64,000 bases of DNA from Actinophytocola sp044466355 (GCF_044466355.1 NZ_JBITMQ010000019.1:1-64000), one strand, 5' to 3'; positions 51,249 to 59,903 are shown, numbered from the stretch's first letter. Notes: generated from the sequence alone by a model not told the origin. A program made the numbers and translations.

Positions 51249-51803
51249 ATGAGTGACATGAACGAGCCACGGGACGACATGCCGCCCGCGACGGCGGTGC
51301 GAGCGTCGGACAGCGAGCGAGAGCAGGTCGCCAGGCTGGTCAGCGAAGCCGCCGGTGAGGGCAGGCTGACCCTGGCCGAGGCAGAGGAGCGGCTGGACCG
51401 CGTCTACGCGACGCGCTACCGGCACGAGCTGGCCGCGTTCGTCGCCGACCTGCCCGCCAAGGAGGAGGAGGTGCGGCGCCGGCGGCCGGGCAGGCCCGCC
51501 GGGTTCCCGCTCGCCGCGGCACCCGCCCGGTTGCGGGCGCACGCCGCGATCGCGGTGGTGATGTCGGTCTTCCTCATCACCCGCTGGGTCGCCTCCGACG
51601 CGCCGTTCTTCTGGCCGGCGGGGCCGATGTTCTTCCTGTTCGGCAGCCTCCTGCTGCACGCGCGACTCGTGAACTGGTCGAGCCGGGGTGCAGTAGCCGG
51701 TTTTCGTCGGTGGGAGCTGGGACCATCGGGGGCGCGACACGACATCGATCCGGCCGGTCCGGCCGGTCCGCAGGACCGTGAGAAGGGGCAGGGGCATGAG
51801 TAG
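51249..51803 (+). CDS. DUF1707 domain membrane protein
   Basis: A 184-residue protein. Residues about 18-70 are a DUF1707 domain: RASDSEREQVARLVSEAAGE, GRLTLAEAEERLDRVYATRY, ELAAFVADLP. Two hydrophobic helices follow (AAIAVVMSVFLITRWVASDA and AGPMFFLFGSLLLHARLV). DUF1707 proteins are small actinobacterial proteins often linked to two-component systems; their role is unknown. The gene diverges from the histidine kinase and overlaps the next membrane-protein gene by 8 bases. An ATG at 51258 is an alternative start. Confidence 0.78.
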   Translation: MSDMNEPRDDMPPATAVRASDSEREQVARLVSEAAGEGRLTLAEAEERLDRVYATRYRHELAAFVADLPAKEEEVRRRRPGRPAGFPLAAAPARLRAHAAIAVVMSVFLITRWVASDAPFFWPAGPMFFLFGSLLLHARLVNWSSRGAVAGFRRWELGPSGARHDIDPAGPAGPQDREKGQGHE

Positions 51804-52368
51804 CTCCGCACAGCGCAGGACTCGCACCATCATCCCGCCGATGGAGCGCAGAGTCCGGCAGGTCTGGATGGTGCTGCACATCATCAGTTCGATCGGCTGG
51901 CTCGGCGTCATCCTCGCCGCGATCGCGTTGAGCGTCGCCGGCATGAACACCGATGACCTCGATCGGGTGAATTCGCTGTACGTCGCCATGGAGGTGCTGG
52001 CGACCGCGTTCTTCCTGCCCGGCACGCTGCTGCTCGTGCTCACGGGCGTGGTGCTGGGGCTCGGCACCAAGTGGGGCCTCGTGAAGTGGTGGTGGGTGGC
52101 GGTCAAGCTCGTCATCGGTCTCGCGTTGTTCGCGGCGGGCGCGTTCAACCTGAGGTTCGCCGTCTACAACGCGGCGGAGAAGGCCGGCCAGCTCCAGCCC
52201 CTTGATTCCAGTGTCGACGTCAGTCTGTTCGGCATGCTGAGCGTGATGGCCGCGCTGGGCGTCTTCGCCGCGCTGCTGTCGGTGTTGAAGCCGTGGGGCC
52301 GGATCAACTGGCGGCGTGGCGGAACCGACAAGCCGGCGGCCAGGAAGGTACGGGAGTCCACGTCATGA
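51796..52368 (+). CDS. DUF2269-like integral membrane protein
   Basis: A 190-residue protein with four hydrophobic helices: VWMVLHIISSIGWLGVILAA, ATAFFLPGTLLLVLTGVVLG, WWWVAVKLVIGLALFAAGAF and LSVMAALGVFAALLSVL. The arrangement resembles DUF2269 membrane proteins. The ATG at 51796 overlaps the DUF1707 gene and has an AAGGGGCAGGGG Shine-Dalgarno. Its stop overlaps the ABC ATPase start, so DUF1707, DUF2269-like, ATPase and permease genes form one operon. It may be an accessory of the exporter or of the sensor (inference). Confidence 0.7.
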   Translation: MSSSAQRRTRTIIPPMERRVRQVWMVLHIISSIGWLGVILAAIALSVAGMNTDDLDRVNSLYVAMEVLATAFFLPGTLLLVLTGVVLGLGTKWGLVKWWWVAVKLVIGLALFAAGAFNLRFAVYNAAEKAGQLQPLDSSVDVSLFGMLSVMAALGVFAALLSVLKPWGRINWRRGGTDKPAARKVRESTS

Positions 52369-53126
52369 CCATGACCTCCAACGACACGATCACCGGACTG
52401 GCCGCGCGCGCGGTCGGTGTGACCAAGGCCTACGGCACCGGCGCCGCGTCGGTCGTCGCGCTCGACGACATCTCGGTCGACGTCCGGCGCGGCGAGTTCA
52501 CCGCGATCATGGGGCCGTCGGGTTCCGGCAAGTCCACGCTGATGCACTGCCTGGCCGGACTGGACACTGTGGACTCCGGGGAGGTCTGGGTCGGCGAGAC
52601 CATGCTGGGCGACCTCGGCGACCGGGGCCTCGCCGACCTGCGGCGCAACCGGATCGGGTTCATCTTCCAGCAGTTCAACCTGCTGCCGACGCTCACCGCG
52701 GAGGAGAACATCACGCTGCCGCTGGCGATCGCCAAGCGCAGGCCGGATCCGGACTGGTTCGCCAAGGTGGTGGACGCGCTCGGCCTCGCCGACCGGCTCA
52801 CCCACCGGCCGAGCGAGCTCTCCGGCGGCCAGCAGCAGCGTGTCGCGTCCGCCCGTGCGCTGCTGCCGAAGCCGGACGTGATCTTCGCCGACGAGCCGAC
52901 CGGGAACCTCGACTCCCGTTCCGGCACCGAGATCCTGCGCTTCCTGCGCCGGTCCGTGGAGGAGTTCGGGCAGACCATCGTGATGGTCACCCACGACCCG
53001 ACCGCCGCCGCCTACGCCGACCGCGTGGTGTTCCTGCTCGACGGCAGGCTCGTGCACGAGCTCTCCGACCCGGACGCGGACGAGGTGCTGGACACCATGA
53101 AGGCGCTCGACTCGCTCGGCGCGTGA
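52365..53126 (+). CDS. ABC transporter ATPase, MacB/LolD type
   Basis: A 253-residue ATPase. Walker A GPSGSGKSTL, Q-loop FIFQQFNLLP, signature ELSGGQQQRVA, Walker B VIFADEPTGNLD and the switch His in MVTHD are all intact. Subfamily markers match LolD/MacB-type ATPases that work with FtsX-like permeases. It overlaps the DUF2269-like gene by 4 bases (ATGs at 52365 and 52371), and the permease follows after 12 bp. Such pairs export lipophilic antibiotics or sense envelope stress. Here self-resistance or product export is likely, given the neighbouring kinase/regulator pair. Confidence 0.93.
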   Translation: MTMTSNDTITGLAARAVGVTKAYGTGAASVVALDDISVDVRRGEFTAIMGPSGSGKSTLMHCLAGLDTVDSGEVWVGETMLGDLGDRGLADLRRNRIGFIFQQFNLLPTLTAEENITLPLAIAKRRPDPDWFAKVVDALGLADRLTHRPSELSGGQQQRVASARALLPKPDVIFADEPTGNLDSRSGTEILRFLRRSVEEFGQTIVMVTHDPTAAAYADRVVFLLDGRLVHELSDPDADEVLDTMKALDSLGA

Positions 53127-53138
53127 GATGAGGACGTA

Positions 53139-55742
53139 ATGCTCAAGGCGACCCTGAAGGGTTTGCTGGCCAGGAAGCTGCGGCTGGCGCTGGCCGGACT
53201 CGCGGTGGTGCTGGGCGTGATGTCGGTGTCCGCCGCGATGATCACCACGACCACGGTCGGCAGCGGCTTCGACTCCGTCTTCCGCACCATCGCGTCCAAT
53301 GTGGACGTCTCGGTGTCCGGGAAGTCCAACATCGACTCGGAGTACCAGGGCAAGGCGTTCACCCCGCCCGTGCCGGAGTCCGTCGTCGCCGAGCTGTCGA
53401 AGCTGCCGGGGGCGGCGGACGTGGTCGGCGAGGTCACGGCCGACGGCGCGCGGCCGATCGGGCCGGACGGCAAGACGATCAGCGTCCAGGGCCCGCCGCG
53501 CAACGGTCGGGCGTGGCACGGCGAGACCGGGAACATCCAGCTGCGCGAGGGCCGCGGCCCGGCCGAGGACGGCGAGGTCGCGATCAACGGCGGGCTCGCC
53601 AAGCTCGGCGGGTTCGCGGTCGGCGACACCATCGACGTGCTGACGCTGGCGCCGAGGCAGAGCTTCGAGATCGTCGGCGTCTTCGGGTACACCAACGGGC
53701 TCGACACGCTCGGCGGGAGCACGGAGGTCGCGTTCACCGAACCGGTGGCGCAGCGGCTGATGCTCGGCGAGGAGGGCGTGTTCAGCTCGGTCACCCTGAC
53801 CGCCAAGGACGGCGTGTCCCCTGAGGAGCTGCGCGACCAGGCCGCCGAGGCGCTCGGCACGGACTACGTGGTGCGGACCGGGGACGAGCTCGCCGACGCC
53901 ACCGCCGGCGACGCGATGGCGTTCCTCGACATCGTCCGGATCGTGCTGCTCGGGTTCTCCGGGCTGTCGCTTCTGGTCGGCGTGTTCCTGATCCTCAACA
54001 CCTTCTCGATCCTGGTGGCGCAGCGGACCGGCGAGCTGGCGCTGATGTCGGCGCTGGGCGCGCGCCGCAAGCAGATCATCGGCTCGGTGCTGGTCGAGGC
54101 CGTGCTGGTCGGCACGGTCGCGTCCGCGATCGGGCTCGGGCTCGGCGTCGTCGTCTCGGTGCTGCTGAAGAACGTCATGGAGGCCAACAGCGGGGCCCAG
54201 CTGCCGGTGTCGTTGACCGTGCCCGTGTCCGGCATGGTGCTGGCCTTCGCGGTGGGCATCGGGGTCACCGTGCTCGCCGCGCTGCTGCCCGCGGTGCGCG
54301 CCTCGCGGGTGCCGCCGGTGGCGGCGATGCGCGGGGCCGCGGCCGAACAGCGCTCGCTGACGGTGATCACGTGGGCCGGTGCCGTGCCCGCCGTGCTCGG
54401 TCTCGGCGCGGTGGTCACGAGCATGGTCACCGACCTCGGCGGCGCCAAGTGGGCGGCGCTGGGTGGCGGGATCGTGCTCGGCCTGTTCGGGCTGGCCCTG
54501 CTCACGCCCCTGGCCAGCCGGGTGCTGCTGCCCGGGGTCGGGCGGCTGCTCGGCTGGTCGATGCCGGCCAAGCTGGGCAGGCGCAACGCGGCACGGAACC
54601 CGAGGCGCACCGCGATCACCGTCGCCACGATGGTGGTCACCCTCGGCCTGGTCGGCGGGGTCGGCGTGGTGGCGGAGTCGCTGCGCGCGGACGTGACGAG
54701 CAGGCTCGGCTCGGACCTCGTCGCCGACTTCGTGATCGCGGGCGACGGCGTCACCGGCCGGGCGGGTGGCGCGGGCGGCGGACCGCCCACCGACGCGGAC
54801 GGCCGGATCATGCCGACGTTCGAGGAGTCGGTGCTCGACCGGGCCCGCGAGGTCGACGGCGTCGATGTGGCCACCGCCCAGTACGTCGACACCGTGCAGG
54901 TGTCCGGTGCGGGTGGCAGGGAGCCGGTCGGCAGCCCGGCCAACGCGGGTTCGCTCGCGGAGCTGACCAGTGTGCTCGGCCTGAAGAAGGAGGCCGGGAG
55001 CCTGTCCGACCTCGGCGCCGACGAGGTCGTCATGGACACCGGCACGCTGACCGAGCGCGGTCTGCGGGTGGGCGACCAGGTGCGTCTGGCCACCGAGCGC
55101 GGCGGCTGGCGGGAGTACCGGATCGTCGGGAGCTACGCACCGAACTTCCTGCTGCGGGGCCCGGTGCTGTCACCGGAGACCGCCAAGGAGCTGTTCGTGT
55201 CGGCGCTGCCGGCCATCGGCTACGTCAAGCTCACCGACGGCGCCGATGTCGCCGCGGCGAAGGAGGCGGTGACCGCGCTGGTCGCCGACAACCCGGAGGT
55301 GTCGGTACAGGACCAGACCCAGGCCGCCGCCGAGGCGTCCAGCCAGGTCGACATCGCCGAGCTGATGCTCTACGTCCTGTTGGGACTGTCGGTGGTGATC
55401 GGCGTGCTCGGCATCATCAACACGATGGCACTGTCCATCCTGGAACGCACCCGCGAACTGGGACTGCTCCGCGCGATCGGCATGCGGCGATCCCACATGG
55501 TGCACATGGTGGTGTCCGAGTCGCTGGTGATGGCCGTGTTCGGCGGCTTGCTGGGCCTGCTGTTCGGCGGGTTCGCGGGCGCCGCCGTGGTCGCGGTGGC
55601 CGACCTTGGTCAGGTCGCCGTGCCGTGGGTGTCGCTCGCGGTGTTCCTCGGCCTCGCCGTGGTCGCAGGCCTGGTAGCGGCACTGGCCCCATCGGGCCGC
55701 GCCGCGAAGGTGAACGTCCTGGCCGCCATCGCCTACGAGTGA
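53139..55742 (+). CDS. ABC transporter permease, FtsX-like (two FtsX units)
   Basis: An 867-residue permease with the duplicated actinobacterial layout. An N-terminal helix (LRLALAGLAVVLGVMSVSAA) and extracytoplasmic MacB_PCD-like region come first, then a first FtsX block (about 260-400: IVRIVLLGFSGLSLLVGVFL, LNTFSILVAQRTGELALMSA). A central part holds a second extracytoplasmic domain, and a second FtsX block closes the protein (LLGLSVVIGVLGIINTMALS, ILERTRELGLLRAIGMRRSH). It works with the ATPase encoded 12 bp upstream. A strong terminator follows. The substrate could be the cluster's product. Confidence 0.93.
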   Translation: MLKATLKGLLARKLRLALAGLAVVLGVMSVSAAMITTTTVGSGFDSVFRTIASNVDVSVSGKSNIDSEYQGKAFTPPVPESVVAELSKLPGAADVVGEVTADGARPIGPDGKTISVQGPPRNGRAWHGETGNIQLREGRGPAEDGEVAINGGLAKLGGFAVGDTIDVLTLAPRQSFEIVGVFGYTNGLDTLGGSTEVAFTEPVAQRLMLGEEGVFSSVTLTAKDGVSPEELRDQAAEALGTDYVVRTGDELADATAGDAMAFLDIVRIVLLGFSGLSLLVGVFLILNTFSILVAQRTGELALMSALGARRKQIIGSVLVEAVLVGTVASAIGLGLGVVVSVLLKNVMEANSGAQLPVSLTVPVSGMVLAFAVGIGVTVLAALLPAVRASRVPPVAAMRGAAAEQRSLTVITWAGAVPAVLGLGAVVTSMVTDLGGAKWAALGGGIVLGLFGLALLTPLASRVLLPGVGRLLGWSMPAKLGRRNAARNPRRTAITVATMVVTLGLVGGVGVVAESLRADVTSRLGSDLVADFVIAGDGVTGRAGGAGGGPPTDADGRIMPTFEESVLDRAREVDGVDVATAQYVDTVQVSGAGGREPVGSPANAGSLAELTSVLGLKKEAGSLSDLGADEVVMDTGTLTERGLRVGDQVRLATERGGWREYRIVGSYAPNFLLRGPVLSPETAKELFVSALPAIGYVKLTDGADVAAAKEAVTALVADNPEVSVQDQTQAAAEASSQVDIAELMLYVLLGLSVVIGVLGIINTMALSILERTRELGLLRAIGMRRSHMVHMVVSESLVMAVFGGLLGLLFGGFAGAAVVAVADLGQVAVPWVSLAVFLGLAVVAGLVAALAPSGRAAKVNVLAAIAYE

Positions 55743-55752
55743 CCCACACACG

Positions 55753-55787
55753 AGCGCCCGCCACCCCGGCCCCCGGTGGCGGGCGCT
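55753..55787 (+). terminator. Hairpin terminator after the ABC exporter operon
   Basis: Perfect 13-bp stem AGCGCCCGCCACC (55753-55765) and complement (55775-55787) with a 9-base loop, 11 bases after the permease stop. Confidence 0.85.
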
Positions 55788-55863
55788 GTCGTTCGGTCTC
55801 CGGTGCTTATCCTCACTGGACCCGGTGCACGGTGATCGGGTCGGCGGAGAGGTTGAACAGCGG

Positions 55864-56328
55864 ATGAAACACGTCAGGGTGGAGGCGACCGGGACTGGCA
55901 ACTTCCTCGATCCGGATGCGTATCTTGGTCTGTTACCCACGCTGGTCGGCGCACTTCCTCGTGGTGCGCGGGCGTTCGCAGCGGATCCGGATCACTACGA
56001 CTTCTTCGGTCGACGGTGCGTCAAGGACCTCGCGCCGGGGACGTTGCTACGCGGAGAAACGGCTGGCGAGGGTTGGCTGCGACTCGGCTTCCGCCACAAC
56101 TGCTGGAAGCACGACGAAGACCTGAGTATTCACTACATCGGCGTCAGCGTTCTCAGCCTCGGCACGGTCGGCCATTCGGACTGGACCAGCTTCGGTGCGG
56201 TCACGTTGGACGAGATCCTGCCCCACGAGCACGGGTGCAGCCACGAGATCGGGTTCCTTGCCGGATCGCTCACCGTGGTCAGCCGTGACCTGGTCGCGAC
56301 CTGGACCGACGCTGACTGCCCGGACTGA
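55864..56328 (+). CDS. Hypothetical protein
   Basis: I do not recognise this 154-residue product. It is soluble, rich in His, Trp and Cys, and may have a conserved core in HNCWKHDEDLSIHYIGVSVL and SFGAVTLDEILPHEHGCSHE; the two Cys/His pairs could bind a metal. Codon choice is less GC-biased than in its neighbours, and codon 24 is TTA, so it may be acquired and translated late. The ATG at 55864 is preferred, but a GTG at 55825 is possible. It stands alone between two terminators. Confidence 0.55.
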   Translation: MKHVRVEATGTGNFLDPDAYLGLLPTLVGALPRGARAFAADPDHYDFFGRRCVKDLAPGTLLRGETAGEGWLRLGFRHNCWKHDEDLSIHYIGVSVLSLGTVGHSDWTSFGAVTLDEILPHEHGCSHEIGFLAGSLTVVSRDLVATWTDADCPD

Positions 56329-56351
56329 CCGTCGAGTGACTGAGCACGACA

Positions 56352-56385
56352 GAACGCCGCGCCCGGTATGCCGGACGCGGCGTTC
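56352..56385. terminator. Hairpin terminator between convergent genes
   Basis: GAACGCCGCGCCCGG (56352-56366) pairs with CCGGACGCGGCGTTC (56371-56385) with one mismatch and a TATG loop. It sits between the unknown gene (ends 56328) and the minus-strand dehydrogenase (ends 56398). Confidence 0.82.
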
Positions 56386-56397
56386 GTGTGGCCGGGC

Positions 56398-57312
56398 TCA
56401 GGCGGCCGCTTCACCCGGCCTGGGGTAGTGCTCCAGGCCGGAGACGGTCTCCATGAACGCGAGCAGCGCGGCGACGTCGTGCTCGCCGAGGCCTGCGTTC
56501 GTGGCCGCGGTCAGCCAGTCGTAGCTGGTCGCGGTCGTCGGCATCGGCACGCCGAGGCGCTGGCACTCGGCGAGCACCAGGCCGAGATCCTTGCGCATCA
56601 GCTTCAGGCGGAAGTCCGCCTTCTCGAAGGCCCTGCGCGCCATCGCGCCCGCCTTGAACTTCATCATCGGCGAGCTGTACCCGCCCGCGGCGATCAGCTT
56701 GATCAGCACGCCCCGGTCGAGGCCCGCCCGCTCGCCGAACACGATCGCCTCGGCCAGCGCCTGCATCTGGACGCCCATCAGCAGGTTCAGCGCGAGCTTG
56801 GCGGTCGCGCCCATGCCGCCCGCGCCGAGGTGGACGATCTCCTTGGCGAGTGGCTCCAGCACCGGTTCGAGCGCGGTGACGTCGTCGGCGGTGCCGCCGA
56901 TCATGAACCGCAGCTCGCCGTCCTTGGCGTGCTGCGCGTTGCCGAGCACGCACGCGTCCACGCCGCGGTGGCCGGTCTCGGCCAGCCGGGCCTGCAGCGA
57001 GGTGGCGAAGTCCGGTGCCACCGTGGACATGTCGGCGACGATCGCGCCCTGCGGCAGGCCGCCGACCACGCCGTCCGGTCCGAACAGCAGTGCCTCGACG
57101 ACCTCGCTCGTCGCGAGGGACAGGAACACGACGTCCGCGCCGTTCGCCGCCTCCGCGGGGGTGTCCGCCAGCACCGCGCCTTCCTCGGCCAGCGCCTCGC
57201 CACGCGACCGGGTGCGGTTGTACACGGTCACGGCGGCGCCCGACGCGAGCAGGCGGGAGGCCATGCCACCGCCCATCGCGCCGAGGCCGATGAAGGCGAT
57301 CTTGTGTGCCAT
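56398..57312 (-). CDS. Beta-hydroxyacid dehydrogenase family NAD(P) oxidoreductase
   Basis: A 304-residue enzyme of the 3-hydroxyisobutyrate/6-phosphogluconate dehydrogenase superfamily. The N-terminal KIAFIGLGAMGGGMASRLLA is the dinucleotide motif, TVYNRTRSR the NADP-preferring turn, and GGMGATAKLALNLLMGVQ carries the catalytic Lys. The C-terminal all-helical domain is complete. Relatives include imine reductases and glyoxylate reductases, so reduction of a ketone or imine in the polyketide pathway is possible. Its ATG overlaps the stop of the SnoaL-like gene by one base (57312), so both are co-translated. Confidence 0.82.
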   Translation of the reverse strand: MAHKIAFIGLGAMGGGMASRLLASGAAVTVYNRTRSRGEALAEEGAVLADTPAEAANGADVVFLSLATSEVVEALLFGPDGVVGGLPQGAIVADMSTVAPDFATSLQARLAETGHRGVDACVLGNAQHAKDGELRFMIGGTADDVTALEPVLEPLAKEIVHLGAGGMGATAKLALNLLMGVQMQALAEAIVFGERAGLDRGVLIKLIAAGGYSSPMMKFKAGAMARRAFEKADFRLKLMRKDLGLVLAECQRLGVPMPTTATSYDWLTAATNAGLGEHDVAALLAFMETVSGLEHYPRPGEAAA

Positions 57313-57788
57313 CAGCTCGCCCTCGCTTCGGGCACCGCGACCCCGGCCGGCGGCGCCGCGCCCATCGGCGGCTTCGGCTCCTCGACGATGCCCAGCTCGA
57401 ACAGGATGCGCGGGAAGTCGTCGCTGATCCACGACTCGACGACCTTGCCGTCCCGCACCCGGTGCAGGTCGACGCCCTCGACGACGAAGGTGCGGCCGGT
57501 CGGCGGCATCCACATCAGGGGCCCGGTGTGGGTGCCGGTGGTGCGGAACCGCAGGCCGACGAGCTCACCGCTCGCGAACATGTCCTGGATGCCACAGGTG
57601 AAGTCCGGGAACGCCCGCTTCCAGAACTCGACCGCCATCTGGAACGCGGCCGGGCCCTTCGGCAGGGCGAGGCCCGCGGTGTGCACCTCGTAGTCCGCGG
57701 AGAACACGTCGTCGATGAAGTCGAGATTTGCCTTGTTCAACCCTTCTTCCGTCACGAACCGGACCAGTTCGATGTTCTCTTCGGACAT
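57312..57788 (-). CDS. SnoaL-like polyketide cyclase
   Basis: A 158-residue NTF2-fold protein of the SnoaL ester-cyclase group: IELVRFVTEEGLNKANLDFI, VHTAGLALPKGPAAF and FKRAFPDFT-like spacing (FWKRAFPDFTCGIQDM), then VEGVDLHRVRDGKVVESW. SnoaL and AknH close the fourth ring of anthracyclines by intramolecular aldol reaction; related proteins here may cyclise or hydroxylate. The ATG at 57788 follows GGAGG. It is the first gene of a two-gene minus-strand unit with the oxidoreductase, divergent from the quinone oxidoreductase gene. Confidence 0.8.
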   Translation of the reverse strand: MSEENIELVRFVTEEGLNKANLDFIDDVFSADYEVHTAGLALPKGPAAFQMAVEFWKRAFPDFTCGIQDMFASGELVGLRFRTTGTHTGPLMWMPPTGRTFVVEGVDLHRVRDGKVVESWISDDFPRILFELGIVEEPKPPMGAAPPAGVAVPEARAS

Positions 57789-58014
57789 GCACAACCTCCG
57801 CGTGACGTTGTCCGGCCGTGGTACGGCCTTCAGCTATGATGTGCCCAGTCGAGCACACTGTCCCACGGGGAATTCCCGGCGAATTCGGAAAGCCGTCCCG
57901 GAATTTCGTGAACATTTCCCGGGGTGGCGGGGAACCGATCCCGGTTTTCTTGTCCGGCGCTTTTGACCGGTGTTAGCTTCGGACTGCCAAGAATTGTATT
58001 CGACGGAGGCCGAG

Positions 58015-59079
58015 ATGCTGACCACCCAGGTTTACGCGGTCAACCGGGACACGGCCGACTGCCTGCAAGTTCGCACCGAGGAGATCGAGGCACCGCCCGC
58101 CGGGCACGTGCGGATCAAGGTCGAGGCGGCCGGCGTCTCCTACGGGGACCTGCTTTTCCAGCGCGGCGTGGTGCCCGGCGGCCCCAAGCCGCCGTTCGTG
58201 CCCGGCTGCGATCTCGCCGGTGTCATCGAGTCCGTCGGCCCGGGTGTGACCGGCCTCGAGCCGGGCCAGCGCGTGGCCGCGCTGGTCGTCTCCGGCGGCT
58301 ACAGCACCGCGGTGAACCTGCCGGCCGAGCGCGTCGTCCCGGTGCCGGAAGGGGTCGACGCGGCGAGCGCCGCGTCGGTGTCGCTCAACTACTTCATCGC
58401 CTACCAGATGCTGCACCGGGTCGCGCAGGTGCGCTCCGGGCAGCGCATCCTCGTGCACGGCGCGTCCGGCGGCGTCGGCCTCGCGTTCCTGCAGCTCGCG
58501 GAGCACATCGGCGGCGTGACGGTGTTCGGCACGGCGTCCGCCGCGAACCTGGACGTGGTGCGCAGGCACGGCGCGGTCGCCATCGACTACCGCGCCCAGG
58601 ACTTCGCCAACGTCGTGCGCGGCACGGTCGCCGAGGACGGCACGGCCAACGTGACGACCGCGTACGACAAGGACGGCACCGTCGACGCCGCGTTCGACCC
58701 CATCGGTGGCGCCCACTTCTGGCGGTCCTACAGCGTGCTGCGCAAGGGCGGCCGACTGGTCGCGTACGGCCAGAACGACGCGCTGCGCGACGGCAAGCCG
58801 AACATGTTCATCGGCGCGGTCGGCTTCCTCGGCGGGATCGTCCTGCCGAAGCTGCGCCCGGACGGCCGCAAGACCGGTTTCTACAACGCGTGGGCCCTCG
58901 AGAAGTCCCACCCCGAGGCCTACCAGCAGGACCTCGCCGAGGTGCTGAACCTGCTGTCCGCGGACAAGATCGCGCCGCGGTCGGTCACCAAGGTGCCGCT
59001 GCGTGACATCGCTCAGGTGTTCGTCGAGCTGGAGCGCGGCGTGACCGGCAAGATCGTGCTGGACTGCACCGAAGCGTAA
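58015..59079 (+). CDS. Zinc-independent quinone oxidoreductase (MDR family)
   Basis: A 354-residue medium-chain reductase. The N-terminal GroES-like domain includes GHVRIKVEAAGVSYGDLLFQ, FVPGCDLAGVIESVGPGV and PGQRVAALV; the NADPH site is ILVHGASGGVGLAFLQLAEH. No catalytic-zinc Cys/His set is seen, so it belongs with quinone oxidoreductases and enoyl reductases. In aromatic polyketide loci such enzymes reduce quinones or enones. The ATG at 58015 is preceded by GGAGG. It is the first plus-strand gene of the type II PKS block; a 25-bp palindrome lies between it and the TcmI-like gene. Confidence 0.85.
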   Translation: MLTTQVYAVNRDTADCLQVRTEEIEAPPAGHVRIKVEAAGVSYGDLLFQRGVVPGGPKPPFVPGCDLAGVIESVGPGVTGLEPGQRVAALVVSGGYSTAVNLPAERVVPVPEGVDAASAASVSLNYFIAYQMLHRVAQVRSGQRILVHGASGGVGLAFLQLAEHIGGVTVFGTASAANLDVVRRHGAVAIDYRAQDFANVVRGTVAEDGTANVTTAYDKDGTVDAAFDPIGGAHFWRSYSVLRKGGRLVAYGQNDALRDGKPNMFIGAVGFLGGIVLPKLRPDGRKTGFYNAWALEKSHPEAYQQDLAEVLNLLSADKIAPRSVTKVPLRDIAQVFVELERGVTGKIVLDCTEA

Positions 59080-59104
59080 CGGCGCCGCCGCGTCGCCCCA
59101 CCTG

Positions 59105-59155
59105 CCCTGAAAGACGCTGTCGGGACGTTCAACGTCCCGGCAGCGTCTTTCAGGG
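59105..59155. repeat. Intergenic palindromic repeat, copy B
   Basis: Near-perfect palindrome: 25-bp arms starting CCCTGAAAGACGCTGTCGGG (59105-59129) and its complement (59131-59155) with a single-base loop and one G-T wobble. Same family as copy A at 18684. It follows the quinone oxidoreductase gene and may terminate or attenuate its transcript. Confidence 0.8.
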
Positions 59156-59328
59156 CATTGTCGGTTGAGGAGCGCTCGTGCCCTGGTCCACGGCCCAGGA
59201 AGCCGGGACATCCGACTCATGACCATGGGACGGCCGGACACGCATTCTTAGTGGGAAATCCATCCGAATCTGCCGCTCGAACGTGTGGAGAACAACGCCA
59301 CGAGCGCTTGTCGAAGCTGGAGACTGGC

Positions 59329-59646
59329 GTGCACCGATCATTGATTGTCGCTCGAATGATGCCCGGCTCACAGGAGAAGGTCCGCGACATCTGGGCCGAG
59401 TCCGACGCGACGGAACTCCCCCGGCTCGCCGGGGTCGAGCACCGTTCACTGTGGACACTCGGAGACGTGTACATCCAGCTGCTGGAGACGTCGGAGCCGG
59501 GCCAGGAGACCATCGACCGGATCAAGGGACATCCCGAGTTCGTCCGCATCAGTGACCGGTTGAGCGAGTTCATTTCCCCGTACCTGTCGACCTGGCGTTC
59601 ACCCAAGGACGCACAGGCGCAGTGCTTCTACACCTACGAGAAATAG
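59329..59646 (+). CDS. TcmI-family polyketide cyclase
   Basis: A 105-residue protein of the TcmI family (ferredoxin-like dimeric alpha+beta fold). HRSLIVARMMPGSQEKVRDI, WAESDATELPRLAGVEHRSL and YIQLLETSEPG match tetracenomycin F2 cyclase and whiE-ORFVII-type proteins, which close late rings of tetra- and pentacyclic polyketides. The GTG at 59329 lies 8 bases after GGAG and exactly at the family N-terminus; longer readings add unrelated residues. The ACP gene begins 11 bp after its stop, so it leads the minimal-PKS operon. Confidence 0.9.
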   Translation: MHRSLIVARMMPGSQEKVRDIWAESDATELPRLAGVEHRSLWTLGDVYIQLLETSEPGQETIDRIKGHPEFVRISDRLSEFISPYLSTWRSPKDAQAQCFYTYEK

Positions 59647-59657
59647 GGAGAGCCCTC

Positions 59658-59903
59658 ATGGCGGACGTGACGTTCTCTGACGTCGAGTCGATCCTGGTGA
59701 AGAAGGTCGGACTGGCCCCGGAGACGCTGGCCGGAAACCCGGAGGGCTCGCTGGAGGACCTCGGCCTCGACTCGCTCGCGGTCCTCGAGCTGCAGATCGT
59801 GATCACCAAGCAGTACGGAGTGGAGATCCCCGACGAGTCGGGTGAGCTCAACGTCGGCGAGATCGTCGATTTCATCAACGAGGCCACCGAGCAGGCGGCG
59901 TGA
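59658..59903 (+). CDS. Type II PKS acyl carrier protein
   Basis: An 81-residue ACP. The phosphopantetheine Ser is S39 in LGLDSLAVLELQ, with a typical helical remainder (VITKQYGVEIPD, NVGEIVDFINEA). Polyketide-ACP features include the LGLDSLA motif and an acidic surface. AGGGAGAGCCCTC precedes the ATG. It carries the growing poly-beta-keto chain for KS-alpha/KS-beta. Its position upstream of the KS genes, rather than after them, is unusual for type II clusters. Confidence 0.93.
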   Translation: MADVTFSDVESILVKKVGLAPETLAGNPEGSLEDLGLDSLAVLELQIVITKQYGVEIPDESGELNVGEIVDFINEATEQAA

